52,460 nt of DNA. Origin: Chitinophagales bacterium. GTDB lineage: Bacteria; Bacteroidota; Bacteroidia; Chitinophagales; JABDMM01. The stretch's first letter is position 1. Every line of letters starts with the position of its first letter. Shown here in pieces: positions 1 through 8,708 of this stretch. The position numbers and the translations under genes were made by a program. The stretch covers positions 1 to 52,460 of the forward strand of contig JABDMM010000022.1 in NCBI GenBank assembly GCA_013001465.1. Direction: 5' to 3'. The notes under the pieces were generated by a model that saw only the letters and a list, made by a program, of their open reading frames with translations, had not been told where the DNA came from and did not search any database.

Positions 1-906
1 CAGCAAGATGCGCAGTACAGTATGTACATGTTCAACGGATTGTATATTAATCCTGCATATGCAGGGAGCCAGGAGATACCAACAATGAATGCATTATACA
101 GGAAACAATGGACAGGTTTTGACGGAAGTCCATCTTCCGGTTCCTTTGCATTTCATATGCCATTTAAGAAAGATCCCAATGCTATTGGTTTTATTCTAGG
201 GTATGATAAAATCGGTGTAACTGAAATTTATGGACTGGATGCAATCTATGCTTATCGCATTAAACTAAATGACAGGTATAAGATTTCCATCGGTATTCAA
301 GCCGGTTTTGATCAATATGTAGCCGACCTCACACAAGTCGCACTTCCAGATCCAACACAACCGGATGAAAGCTTCTCAGACAACAGATCGCTATTTCTAC
401 CAAACGTTGGAACCGGTATTTATGCGTATTCTGATAAGTTTTACGCGGGTTTTTCTATTCCACATTTATTAAACAACAGTTTGGAAGAGAGCTTTGAATT
501 AGGACCGGATTCTTCGGCAAGGCAGTTCAGACACTATTTTGCATCTGTGGGATATGTATTTGGTAAGAAGATGGCCAATGTAAAATTCAAACCTTCAATT
601 TTGTTCAAGTATGTCGATAATGCGCCGGTGGATTTTGATTTCAACGCCAGCATTTTGATCATCGATAGATTTTGGATCGGAGCATCCTACAGAACAGGTG
701 GAGATTATCGCAATGGCTGGGGAGAATCGATAATCGGAATGTTTGAATTTATGGCAACCCCTAGATTGAGAGTTGGATATGCATACGATAGAACGATCTC
801 TCAGTTGAGCAAAGTAAACAATGGATCCCATGAGATCATGATCGGATGGGATTTTTATCATGAAGATCAAAGATTTGTTAATCCGAGATACGTTAAATAT
901 TTCTAA
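1..906 (+). CDS. PorP/SprF family T9SS outer-membrane protein (5' partial)
   Basis: The reading frame is open from base 1, so the gene begins upstream of the window. The first visible residues (QQDAQYSMYMFNG, then NPAYAGS) are the hallmark N-terminus of mature PorP/SprF proteins, and only the signal peptide and a few residues appear to be missing. The rest alternates short hydrophobic and aromatic beta-strands (for example GIYAYSDKFYAGFSIPHLL) as expected for an outer-membrane barrel of about 300 residues. Known members bind PorE or OmpA-type partners and help attach T9SS cargo to the cell surface. The next gene, 8 bp downstream on the same strand, is an OmpA-family protein, which supports this role. 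The first in-window ATG (base 22) is not a plausible real start. Which cargo it serves is unknown; a large adhesin gene just upstream is plausible but not visible. Confidence 0.92.
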   Translation, partial: QQDAQYSMYMFNGLYINPAYAGSQEIPTMNALYRKQWTGFDGSPSSGSFAFHMPFKKDPNAIGFILGYDKIGVTEIYGLDAIYAYRIKLNDRYKISIGIQAGFDQYVADLTQVALPDPTQPDESFSDNRSLFLPNVGTGIYAYSDKFYAGFSIPHLLNNSLEESFELGPDSSARQFRHYFASVGYVFGKKMANVKFKPSILFKYVDNAPVDFDFNASILIIDRFWIGASYRTGGDYRNGWGESIIGMFEFMATPRLRVGYAYDRTISQLSKVNNGSHEIMIGWDFYHEDQRFVNPRYVKYF

Positions 907-914
907 TCATAAAG

Positions 915-3095
915 ATGCATAGAATAACTTATTTTTTATCGGTAGTACTCTTGCTTATCTCTACACATTCGGAGGTTCAGGCACAAAAGCTATACCTTAA
1001 GAGAGCGTCGACTTATATGGAGCAGTTTGATTTTCAGAACGCGATCGATATTTATAATATTGTTATAAAGAAACATCCTGAGAATACAGAAGCAATTTCT
1101 GGGTTAGCTAAAGCTTACAGGCTTACCGGAGAACCTAAAAAGGCTGAAATATATTATGCGAAATTACATGAGAGCGGTAATGCGACTCCTGAAGATGTAT
1201 TTTATTATGCACAGGCACTTCAGTCAAATAAAAAGTATGGAATAGCCAAGGAGCAATTCAAATTATACAACGAACTCGTACCTGCAGACAAAAGAGCTCC
1301 TGAGATTATAATGGGTTTAAATAATTTGGATGAGTTAAAGTCTGATAATCCACTTTTCCAGCTTGATAGCTTAACTATCAATTCAAAAGCCAGCGATTTT
1401 GCGCCGACATATTTCAGAGAAGGTATTGTTTTCAGCTCCAATCGGAATTCCAAATTGATCGACAGAACAGATGTTTGGACAGGTTTTTCATTTCTAAACG
1501 TCTATCATGCTTCGATAAACGATGAGGGAAAACTTTCTGAGGAACTACTAAAAGGTAAAGTCAATAACGTATATCATGATGGTCCGGTAGCATTTAGTCC
1601 GGATCACGCTATCATGTATCTTACCAGAAGTAACTATTTGAAGAAGAAGGCGACTTCGAGTTCAGATAATACCGTTAAGCTTAAAATATATCGATTAGAG
1701 TATTCTCCTTCAAAGAATAAGTGGGTTGATATCAAGGATCCGTTTCCTTTCAACAGCAGTGAGTATTCAGTTGGGCATGCCAGCGTCTCCAGTGATGGAA
1801 ATTTCTTGTATTTCATGAGTGATATGCCGGGAGGTTATGGAGAAACTGATCTATACCGATCTGAATGGAATGGCAGTGAATGGGCTGAAGCGGAGAATCT
1901 TGGTCCGCAGATCAATACACCGGGGAGAGAGATGTTCCCTTTTATCGATGAAGCTGGAAATCTTTATTTTTCATCAGATGGTCATATGGGACTTGGTGGA
2001 TTAGACCTATACTATTCCGGAGTATCTAAAGAAGGTTTTAGTCGAGTTGTGCATTTAGGAACACCATTGAATTCGAATAGAGACGACTTCGGTATCACGA
2101 TGGCAAATGACAGTCCGGAAGGATATTTCAGCTCGAACAGAAGCGGTGGAGTTGGGAAAGATGATATTTATGGCTTCACACGAAATAAAGTGATCATCAG
2201 TGGGATCATAGAGGATTTCACTACCGGCGGACCTATTGCAGGTGCAGAGATCAGTTTACTTCGCAAAGGTGAGAGTGAAACTTATGCCCAAGCATTTACA
2301 AATGATGATGGTTCTTATATATTGATCGCTGATCCTGATACCGAGCAACAAATTGAATTCTTTAAAACCGGCTATTTTATAGAGCAGATGGATATTAAGA
2401 CTAAATATGAACCAATTACAATTAACAAGAAGTTAAAAAGACGAGGTCTGATCGATCTCAATATTGGGGTAACAGATAAAGAAACCGGAGAAGCTATACC
2501 AAAAGTCAAGATAGCATTTGCAAATATTACTGACGGTACAAAAGATACGGTGTATACAGACGAAATGGGGAAGTTGAATTACAGGCTATTACCCGATAAA
2601 GAATATGAACTCATGCTTTCTAAAGATACAGATAGTGAGGATGAGCAATATATACAGGTTAGTGGTCAAATTTCAACAGTAGACTACTTTTTTGAGACGA
2701 TAAATAAGGATTTTGAATTAGAATTGCTTAAATTAGAGGTTCCGATAGTTCTAGAAGATATCTTTTACGATTTCGATAAATGGAACATTCGAAAGGATGC
2801 TGAAGAAGAGTTAGGGAGGTTATTAAAGATATTAGAGGATAACCCCAGTATGGAAATTGAGCTTAGCTCTCATGCAGATTCCCGGGGTGAAGATGAATAC
2901 AACTTGTACCTCACAGCAAAAAGAGCTACAGCTGCTGTTAGCTGGCTCACTCAAAGAGGAATTAAACCTTACAGAATGATAGCCGTTGGCTATGGGGAAG
3001 AAAAACTGGTGAATAACTGTTCGAATGGAGTACCATGTACTGCAGAGCAACACCAACAAAATAGAAGAACTGAATTTACTATATTAAAGTTTTAA
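915..3095 (+). CDS. OmpA-family protein with TPR, PD40 propeller and peptidoglycan-binding domain
   Basis: 726 residues. An N-terminal signal peptide (hydrophobic core FLSVVLLLIS, cleavage probably after VQA) is followed by TPR-like helices (about 25-130), WD40-like PD40 beta-propeller repeats (about 155-425, with FSSNR, YFMSD, YFSSDG and FSSNRSGG motifs), a carboxypeptidase-regulatory-like beta-sandwich (about 430-510) and an OmpA C-terminal domain (about 615-726). The OmpA domain has the expected FYDFDKWNI strand, HADSRG loop and NRRTEF end that contact diaminopimelate of peptidoglycan. This order matches the periplasmic proteins paired with PorP/SprF, such as PorE, which anchor T9SS components to the cell wall. 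It lies 8 bp after the PorP/SprF gene and is probably co-transcribed, then closed by a terminator. Naming it porE would overreach because many paralogues exist. Confidence 0.92.
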   Translation: MHRITYFLSVVLLLISTHSEVQAQKLYLKRASTYMEQFDFQNAIDIYNIVIKKHPENTEAISGLAKAYRLTGEPKKAEIYYAKLHESGNATPEDVFYYAQALQSNKKYGIAKEQFKLYNELVPADKRAPEIIMGLNNLDELKSDNPLFQLDSLTINSKASDFAPTYFREGIVFSSNRNSKLIDRTDVWTGFSFLNVYHASINDEGKLSEELLKGKVNNVYHDGPVAFSPDHAIMYLTRSNYLKKKATSSSDNTVKLKIYRLEYSPSKNKWVDIKDPFPFNSSEYSVGHASVSSDGNFLYFMSDMPGGYGETDLYRSEWNGSEWAEAENLGPQINTPGREMFPFIDEAGNLYFSSDGHMGLGGLDLYYSGVSKEGFSRVVHLGTPLNSNRDDFGITMANDSPEGYFSSNRSGGVGKDDIYGFTRNKVIISGIIEDFTTGGPIAGAEISLLRKGESETYAQAFTNDDGSYILIADPDTEQQIEFFKTGYFIEQMDIKTKYEPITINKKLKRRGLIDLNIGVTDKETGEAIPKVKIAFANITDGTKDTVYTDEMGKLNYRLLPDKEYELMLSKDTDSEDEQYIQVSGQISTVDYFFETINKDFELELLKLEVPIVLEDIFYDFDKWNIRKDAEEELGRLLKILEDNPSMEIELSSHADSRGEDEYNLYLTAKRATAAVSWLTQRGIKPYRMIAVGYGEEKLVNNCSNGVPCTAEQHQQNRRTEFTILKF

Positions 3096-3124
3096 AATTT
3101 TACCTACTTGTTTTCATGGCTGAA

Positions 3125-3163
3125 GTCCTTCTCGATTAAATTCGAGAGGGGCTTTTTTTATTT
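3125..3163 (+). terminator. Rho-independent terminator after the PorP/OmpA pair
   Basis: An inverted repeat (GTCCTTCTCGA, loop TTAAAT, TCGAGAGGGGC; one T-G type mismatch) is followed directly by a run of seven T and further T-rich sequence. It begins 30 bp after the OmpA-family stop codon and ends only 5 bp before the rsmE start, so rsmE transcription must start within or upstream of this hairpin, or rely on read-through. Confidence 0.8.
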
Positions 3164-3168
3164 ATAGT

Positions 3169-3873
3169 ATGCATATAGTCTATCATCCAGATGTTTCTCA
3201 AGAATCTCAAATATTTCTCCTGGACGGAGAAGAGGCAAAACACACCGTTCGTGTACTCCGAAAAAAACCCGGCGATCTCGTTTGGGTAGTGAACGGCAAA
3301 GGTGGCTGGATGGAAGGCGAAATAGTTTTTGCTGATAATAAAAAATGTAATATTCAGATCCGGAAAATATTGGAGATGAATCAACCTCCGGCACATTATC
3401 TTCATATCGCTATCGCTCCTACAAAAAGCATGACGCGCTTCGAATGGTTTCTGGAAAAAGCTACCGAGCTGGGTGTTAGTGAGATCAGTTTAATTCTATG
3501 CCGCCGTTCGGAGCGAAAGATCGTTAATATGGACAGAGCTGAGAAAAAATTGATCGCTGCTTTGAAGCAATCTCAAGGTTTGCATCTGCCAAGGATCAAC
3601 GAAGTTGAAAAATTTTCTGATTTTCTGAAGACGGAAAGAAATGGGCAAAATTTTATTGCTACCATAATTGATGAAACAAAGCCGCTTTTGGATGTGTACA
3701 ATAACGGCATGCCAGCAACCGTATTAATAGGACCTGAAGGAGATTTTTCAGAAGACGAGGTATCTTCGGCAATTGAAAAGGGATATCAGGCTGTAAGTCT
3801 TGGAAAAACCCGATTAAGGGTTGAAACTGCAGGAATCGTAGCTTTACATACTTTAATGATCAAGAATCAATGA
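3169..3873 (+). CDS. rsmE: 16S rRNA (uracil-1498-N3)-methyltransferase
   Basis: 234 residues, typical for RsmE. The family methylates N3 of U1498 in 16S rRNA using S-adenosylmethionine and has a SPOUT (trefoil-knot) fold. Visible marks are the N-terminal PUA-like region with HTVRVLRKKPGD, the KSMTRFEWFLEKATELGV segment, and the C-terminal knot with LIGPEGDFSEDEV and LGKTRLRVETA, which form the cofactor pocket. The ATG at 3169 has no strong ribosome-binding site, which is usual in this phylum. Its stop overlaps the next gene by ATGA, suggesting translational coupling to the DUF4159 gene, although no functional link is known. Confidence 0.96.
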   Translation: MHIVYHPDVSQESQIFLLDGEEAKHTVRVLRKKPGDLVWVVNGKGGWMEGEIVFADNKKCNIQIRKILEMNQPPAHYLHIAIAPTKSMTRFEWFLEKATELGVSEISLILCRRSERKIVNMDRAEKKLIAALKQSQGLHLPRINEVEKFSDFLKTERNGQNFIATIIDETKPLLDVYNNGMPATVLIGPEGDFSEDEVSSAIEKGYQAVSLGKTRLRVETAGIVALHTLMIKNQ

Positions 3874-4529
3874 AATACTTTATTACACCACTATTACTAA
3901 TTGTTCTATTGCTCAATTCCGCTTTTGCGCCTGAGTTACCTTTGAAGATCGCTTTGTTAAAATATAATGGTGGTGGTGACTGGTACTCAAACCCTACTTC
4001 ATTGCCAAACCTTATAGAGTTCTGCAATTCAGAACTGGGTACAAATATTCACACCGAACCGCAAACAGTGGAAGTGGGCAGTCAGGAAATATTTAACTAC
4101 CCGTTTCTACATATGACCGGACATGGAAATGTAGTTTTTTCTGATGCTGAAGCTGAGAATTTGCGGACCTATCTCATTTCAGGTGGTTTCCTTCATATCG
4201 ATGATAATTATGGGATGGATAAATACGTGAGACCCGCACTGGCCAAAGTCTTTCCTGAGTTGGAACTTGTAGAACTACCTTTTAGCCACGAAGTGTATCA
4301 TCAGAAGTTTGATTTTGATAAAGGTTTGCCTAAAGTACATGAGCACGACAATAAGCCTCCACAAGGTTTTGGTTTGACGTATGAAGGAAGATTGATCTGC
4401 TTTTATTCTTATGAAAGCGATCTTGGAGATGGTTGGGAAGATCAGGATGTCCATAATGATCCTGAGAATATCAGATTGCTGGCTTTAAGAATGGGTAGTA
4501 ATCTGGTTAGCTATGTTTTCGGGAATTGA
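3870..4529 (+). CDS. DUF4159 domain protein, exported
   Basis: 219 residues with an N-terminal hydrophobic signal segment (YFITPLLLIVLLLNSAFA) and then a single DUF4159 domain. Typical family features are present: KIALLKYNGGGDWYSNP near the start, the FLHMTGHGNVVFS segment, GGFLHIDDNYGMD, and a late SYESDLGDGWED stretch. The family has a class-I glutamine-amidotransferase-like fold as far as is known, with no established reaction. It starts inside the rsmE stop codon (ATGA) and its own TGA abuts the convergent pyrD stop with no gap. The family is common in Bacteroidota next to unrelated housekeeping genes, so the context gives little help. Confidence 0.88.
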   Translation: MKYFITPLLLIVLLLNSAFAPELPLKIALLKYNGGGDWYSNPTSLPNLIEFCNSELGTNIHTEPQTVEVGSQEIFNYPFLHMTGHGNVVFSDAEAENLRTYLISGGFLHIDDNYGMDKYVRPALAKVFPELELVELPFSHEVYHQKFDFDKGLPKVHEHDNKPPQGFGLTYEGRLICFYSYESDLGDGWEDQDVHNDPENIRLLALRMGSNLVSYVFGN

Positions 4530-5543
4530 TCATAATTTAGCAAGCGAGCGCACCAATTTAGGACCACCATAAATGAAACCGGTATAGACCTGGATCAGGT
4601 CAGCTCCTGCATCTAATCTTTCTTTTCCATTTTCTACATTCATGATCCCACCTGCTCCGATCAAATGCATTTCCGGGGGACATTTGGATCTTAGCAATTC
4701 AATAGCATGCTGAGATTTTTCTGTTATAGGTTTTCCGCTTAATCCACCGGCACCTAGATTTTCGATCTCCTTTGTACCCAACGACAAACCTTCCCTGGAA
4801 ACAGTGGTATTTGTAGCTATTATACCATCAATTCCAGCCGTCACCGCTGCTTCGACGATATCGTCCAATTGCTGTTCGCTCACATCAGGCGCAATCTTTA
4901 AAAAGACTGGTTTAGGATTACTTTTACTTCGATTTATTTTTTGAATGGCGTTAAGGATAACTAATAGATTTGATTTTGTTTGCAGGTCTCTGAGGTTTGG
5001 CGTATTAGGTGAGCTCACATTGACAGTGAAGTAGTCGACCAGATCAAACAACCTGTTGAAGCAGGTCACATAGTCATCCACTGCTTTTTCATTTGCGGTT
5101 ACTTTATTCTTACCAATATTTCCTCCGATTATAAAATCTTCCCTTTCGAACTTTTCAAGTCGCTTTGCTACAAGTTCTAGTCCGTCGTTGTTAAATCCCA
5201 TGCGATTGATGATCGCTTTATCTTTCTTTAACCTGAATAATCTAGGTTTAGGATTGCCATCTTGAGGTAAAGGTGTAACTGTGCCTACTTCCATGAATCC
5301 GAAACCCAGTCCCTTCATGATATGCATATATTCTGCATTCTTATCAAAGCCGGCGGCAAGACCTAATTTATTGTAGAAAGTTAATCCGGCAACAACTGTA
5401 GAAGTGTTTCTATTTTTATATTTTCTAAAGAAAATTGAACTGAAACCCGGAATATGGTATATAAAGTTTAAGATATTTAAGGTTACATGATGCGCAGTTT
5501 CCGGGGGAAGTAGAAATAATAGTCTGATAAAGAATTTACTCAA
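4530..5543 (-). CDS. pyrD: Dihydroorotate dehydrogenase, quinone-dependent (class 2)
   Basis: 337 residues. It oxidises dihydroorotate to orotate in pyrimidine synthesis, passing electrons to the quinone pool at the membrane. The amphipathic N-terminal helix pair (FFIRLLFLLPPETAH) marks the class 2 enzyme. The FMN-barrel motifs are present: NKLGLAAGFDKN, FMEVGTVTPLPQDGN, NRMGFNNDG, NVSSPNTPNLRDLQ with the catalytic serine, ATNTT, and GAGGI near the end. No ATG precedes the conserved start; the frame begins at TTG 5541-5543 and an in-frame TGA lies three codons upstream, so TTG is the likely initiator. It is divergent from rarA, with a 41-bp gap that contains a promoter-like box. Confidence 0.95.
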   Translation of the reverse strand: MSKFFIRLLFLLPPETAHHVTLNILNFIYHIPGFSSIFFRKYKNRNTSTVVAGLTFYNKLGLAAGFDKNAEYMHIMKGLGFGFMEVGTVTPLPQDGNPKPRLFRLKKDKAIINRMGFNNDGLELVAKRLEKFEREDFIIGGNIGKNKVTANEKAVDDYVTCFNRLFDLVDYFTVNVSSPNTPNLRDLQTKSNLLVILNAIQKINRSKSNPKPVFLKIAPDVSEQQLDDIVEAAVTAGIDGIIATNTTVSREGLSLGTKEIENLGAGGLSGKPITEKSQHAIELLRSKCPPEMHLIGAGGIMNVENGKERLDAGADLIQVYTGFIYGGPKLVRSLAKL

Positions 5544-5557
5544 GGGTCAATTTTCTC

Positions 5558-5565
5558 CAAATATA
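5558..5565 (-). promoter_or_regulatory. Candidate -7 box for pyrD
   Basis: The plus strand reads CAAATATA, which is TATATTTG on the minus strand and matches the Bacteroidota -7 consensus TAnnTTTG. It lies 14 bp upstream of the pyrD TTG start. I do not see a clear -33 TTTG at the expected distance. Confidence 0.45.
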
Positions 5566-5584
5566 ATCAGTAAATTTTGATCGT

Positions 5585-6853
5585 ATGATAAACAAGAATA
5601 AACCACTGGCGGAAAGAGTTAGACCGGAACGCATTGATGAATTTGTGGGCCAAACACATCTATTAGCTGAGGATAAAGTTCTACACCAATTGATCAAGAG
5701 TAAGAGCTTGCCGTCGATGATCTTCTGGGGTCCCCCTGGAGTTGGGAAAACGACACTTGCAAACATCATTGCCAAAGAGATGGATCTATATTTTTTTACT
5801 CTAAGTGCTGTGGATGCCGGAGTAAAAGAGGTAAGAAAAATAATTGATGCGGCATCCAAAATGGATGGCGCGATACTCTTTATTGATGAGATCCACCGTT
5901 TTAATAAATCTCAACAGGATGCATTGCTTCATGCTGTGGAAAAAGGTGTTATTCATTTGATAGGAGCAACGACTGAGAATCCTTCTTTTGAAGTGATATC
6001 TCCTCTTCTTTCACGTTGCCAGGTTTATATTTTGGAAAATTTAAGTAAAAAGGAGTTGCTACAGGTGTTGGATCAGGCAATGGATAAAGATGAGATATTG
6101 AAAGGTAGAAATATAAAGATCGAAGAAAGTGACCTGTTGCTTAGGTATTCCGGGGGAGATGCGAGGAAACTCCTTAATCTCTTCGAGCTGGTCGTTCAAA
6201 CTTCTTCGAAAGGTCCACTTGTTATCACTGATGAATTGGTTAAAAATACCGCAAGACAACAAATGGCAGTGTTTGACAAGAGTGGAGAAATGCATTATGA
6301 CCTGATTTCAGCATATATTAAATCGATTAGAGGAAGTGACCCAAATGCTGCATTGTATTACCTGGCTAGAATGATCAAAGGTGGAGAGGACCCGAAGTTT
6401 ATTGCCAGACGTTTGCTCATTTTGTCTGCTGAAGATATTGGCTTGGCAAACCCTACTGCATTAGTCATCGCTAACAATTGTTTTCAAGCTGTCAATGTTA
6501 TAGGCTATCCGGAATGTGAGTTGATCCTGTCTGAAGTGACAACGTATCTCGCTGTCTCACCAAAAAGTAATTCCACTTATGTTGCGCTGAAAAATGCTAA
6601 AAAACTGGTGAATCAAACCGGAGATCTATCTGTGCCGTTGGCTATAAGAAATGCACCAACGAAATTGATGAAGGATCTCGATTATGGGAAAGAATATAAA
6701 TATGCTCACGACTTCAGCGATAACTTTACAAGCATGGAATTTATGCCGGAACAGGTTCAGGGACAAACTTTATTCGAACCTGCTAACAATCCAAGGGAGG
6801 GTGAGATCCGAAAAAGACTCAAGGAATTATGGGCCAGTAAATATGGCTACTAA
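5585..6853 (+). CDS. rarA: Replication-associated recombination protein A (AAA+ ATPase)
   Basis: 422 residues, the usual length. RarA/MgsA/WRNIP1 proteins act at stalled replication forks. Domains in order: Walker A GPPGVGKTT (about 51-59), Walker B with LFIDEIHRFNK (about 98-108), sensor 1 IGATTENPSFEV, an arginine-finger region SPLLSRC, the lid helices, and the C-terminal tetramerisation domain with EDPKFIARRLLILSAEDIGLANP. The ATG at 5585 fits the conserved NKPLAERVRPERIDEFVGQ start. It overlaps the convergent sulfatase gene by 4 bp at its stop codon. Confidence 0.96.
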   Translation: MINKNKPLAERVRPERIDEFVGQTHLLAEDKVLHQLIKSKSLPSMIFWGPPGVGKTTLANIIAKEMDLYFFTLSAVDAGVKEVRKIIDAASKMDGAILFIDEIHRFNKSQQDALLHAVEKGVIHLIGATTENPSFEVISPLLSRCQVYILENLSKKELLQVLDQAMDKDEILKGRNIKIEESDLLLRYSGGDARKLLNLFELVVQTSSKGPLVITDELVKNTARQQMAVFDKSGEMHYDLISAYIKSIRGSDPNAALYYLARMIKGGEDPKFIARRLLILSAEDIGLANPTALVIANNCFQAVNVIGYPECELILSEVTTYLAVSPKSNSTYVALKNAKKLVNQTGDLSVPLAIRNAPTKLMKDLDYGKEYKYAHDFSDNFTSMEFMPEQVQGQTLFEPANNPREGEIRKRLKELWASKYGY

Positions 6854-8280
6854 CGATCGGTATACTCCAGCTTGGTACCAAAATAATTATTCAATACTAC
6901 TTTAAATGTATTAACGCTAAGTTTTGCACTATCCAATTGTATTGCATCCAATCCCTCGGTTTTGATCAGATATGCGATAGAATAGCGTTCATTACCGTCA
7001 TGCTCATTATTGAGCTCCCGAAACCCATGATCTCCCTGAATGACAACAATAAAGGGTCTGTTCACTTTTCTAGATCGAAAGATCTTCAATAATCGATCAT
7101 GAATGTAGCGGAATTGTTGGAGATACATGTATTTTTTCAATTCTGTTTCCATCGGAAAAACTGAATCCAGGTCTGCAATCCGATTTCCGTATTGATCTAC
7201 ATAATAGGGATGATGTGGAAGCATCAGATGTGTGTAAACAAATTCCGGATCAACATTATCCGATTCAAATTGTTCTTTGAGATTGATCAATGCATTTTCA
7301 TGATCTTCAGGAAGGTGTTTAAAAATGTTGTTTTTGTGATTTACATTTTTTCTCTTTAAAAAATTGATGATCATTGCTGGAGTATTGTTCCTCAGCATAA
7401 CTTTAAAATAAGTAGAGTAGGCAGATTGAAGGCCATAGTTGTAAAGTGACTTTTTGTTCAGTGCATCAAAGATCGAGTTGTTATGTATCGTATATCCAAG
7501 CTTGTCCAGGGTACGGAATAACTTTGCCTCTTTAATACATGGGATTAGTTTTTTGAGGTATTCAGTTTCAGATGAGATCACAACTTCATGCAGCATACTC
7601 ATGTTTAATGTGCTTGTTAAAGACAATGGAGTTTGATCGTATACACTTTTAGCATCAATAACATTTTGAAACCCTAATGATTTGTATTCCTTAAGGATAG
7701 TTGAATCTTCATAATCCCAGTATTTTTTTAAGCTCTCGAAGGAAGTTTGAGCATCGAGAAGAACAAAATAAATATCGGGCTGCAGAGATGAATCGGATAT
7801 TGCAGGCTCTCCAAGATCCAGGAGTATGCTACCGCATCCATCCTGAATTCGCAATGCTGTTGATTGGTATGCGAAGGCACCAAAAAAGAAAACCAGCATA
7901 GCTATTATCATTTGATAAGTAACTAGAGCTTTCCACTTTTTTAATCTCTTAACGTTGATAAACAGAAGCCAAGCCAGAATTGGAAGAATGAATGAAGCAA
8001 TAGCCAGTTTAAATCCTCCCAGATATAATGCCACTGGAGGAAGTCCAAGAAGTAATATTAAGTTGATATAAAAATTGGATAGTTGGAATTTCTTTGGGAA
8101 AGTTCTTTCACAAAGTTTCCATCCGAAATATACCACGATAGGAAAAATCAACACCCATTTGCTGAAGATCTTATCATTATTGACAGACATCCATTCGGCT
8201 TGGTAAAATAAAGCAACACCGAGGGAGATCAACAACAGGCTGATAGCAGAAACTGTGTCACCTTTTTTTAAAATAGCCAT
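6850..8280 (-). CDS. Membrane sulfatase-like (alkaline-phosphatase superfamily) protein
   Basis: 476 residues. The N-terminal part carries about five membrane segments within residues 10-140 (for example AISLLLISLGVALFY and MIIAMLVFFFGAF). It is followed by an extracytoplasmic sulfatase-fold domain opening with PDIYFVLLDAQTSFESLKKY, continuing with DQTPLSLTSTLNM and THLMLPHHPYY, and ending with VVIQGDHGFREL, which carries metal-binding Asp/His. Related enzymes include phosphoethanolamine and glycerol-phosphate transferases as well as true sulfatases; the substrate cannot be read from sequence. The start ATG lies inside the 3' end of a small upstream ORF, so translation may be coupled to that ORF. 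Expression is probably from the upstream Fe-S/SUI1 transcript. Confidence 0.8.
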   Translation of the reverse strand: MAILKKGDTVSAISLLLISLGVALFYQAEWMSVNNDKIFSKWVLIFPIVVYFGWKLCERTFPKKFQLSNFYINLILLLGLPPVALYLGGFKLAIASFILPILAWLLFINVKRLKKWKALVTYQMIIAMLVFFFGAFAYQSTALRIQDGCGSILLDLGEPAISDSSLQPDIYFVLLDAQTSFESLKKYWDYEDSTILKEYKSLGFQNVIDAKSVYDQTPLSLTSTLNMSMLHEVVISSETEYLKKLIPCIKEAKLFRTLDKLGYTIHNNSIFDALNKKSLYNYGLQSAYSTYFKVMLRNNTPAMIINFLKRKNVNHKNNIFKHLPEDHENALINLKEQFESDNVDPEFVYTHLMLPHHPYYVDQYGNRIADLDSVFPMETELKKYMYLQQFRYIHDRLLKIFRSRKVNRPFIVVIQGDHGFRELNNEHDGNERYSIAYLIKTEGLDAIQLDSAKLSVNTFKVVLNNYFGTKLEYTDR

Positions 8281-8368
8281 TTGGATGGAGAGTCAATTTA
8301 ATATTTTTAGTCTGCAATAACTCGACAATATCATCCTGATCAATATCTGCCCAGCTGATGTTTTTCAT
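8258..8368 (-). CDS. Small ORF, 36 residues, bridging the SUI1-like and sulfatase genes
   Basis: The minus strand reads ATG AAA AAC ATC AGC TGG and continues for 36 codons to TGA. The product begins MKNISWADIDQDDIVELLQ and ends HPNGYFKKR. The ATG directly abuts the stop codon of the SUI1-like gene (TAG-ATG), and a G-rich stretch (GGGGG) lies a few bases before it, unusually Shine-Dalgarno-like here. Its 3' end overlaps the first 23 bp of the sulfatase gene in another frame. I do not recognise the protein; its acidic, amphipathic first half and basic end look protein-like. It could be a real small protein, a leader peptide that couples translation, or chance. Confidence 0.45.
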   Translation of the reverse strand: MKNISWADIDQDDIVELLQTKNIKLTLHPNGYFKKR

Positions 8369-8707
8369 CTATCCCCCTTTCTTCTTTACTTTATAACCTT
8401 TATCAGAGAGTAAGTTGAGGATCTTGTCTCTGAAATCTCCCTGGATCAATACCTCACCATTTTTAACACTTCCACCTGTTCCACATGCAGCCTTCAACTC
8501 TTTTCCAAGTTTTTCAAGATCAATAGGTGCACCTACAAAATTTTCGATGAGCGTTACCTTTTTACCCTTTCTCTGTTTTTTATCCAATGACACATATAGC
8601 GTTTGATCTTCCGGTGCTAATGTTTCTTCAGTTTCTTCCTGTTCGAAACTATACTCAAAATCCGGATCGGTAGAGTATACCGTTCCACTTCTTTTCTTCT
8701 TACTCAT
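8369..8707 (-). CDS. SUI1/eIF1-like translation factor (YciH family)
   Basis: 112 residues. A variable acidic N-terminal tail (about 1-45) precedes a SUI1 domain: KGKKVTLIENFVG, DLEKLGKELKAACGTGGSVKNG and VLIQGDFRDKILNLL, ending in a lysine-rich VKKKGG. This is the bacterial homologue of eukaryotic eIF1, which in bacteria (E. coli YciH) influences start-site fidelity; the physiological role is not settled. It starts one base after the stop of the Fe-S oxidoreductase and abuts the following small ORF, so all are probably co-transcribed. Confidence 0.9.
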   Translation of the reverse strand: MSKKKRSGTVYSTDPDFEYSFEQEETEETLAPEDQTLYVSLDKKQRKGKKVTLIENFVGAPIDLEKLGKELKAACGTGGSVKNGEVLIQGDFRDKILNLLSDKGYKVKKKGG

Positions 8708-8708
8708 G

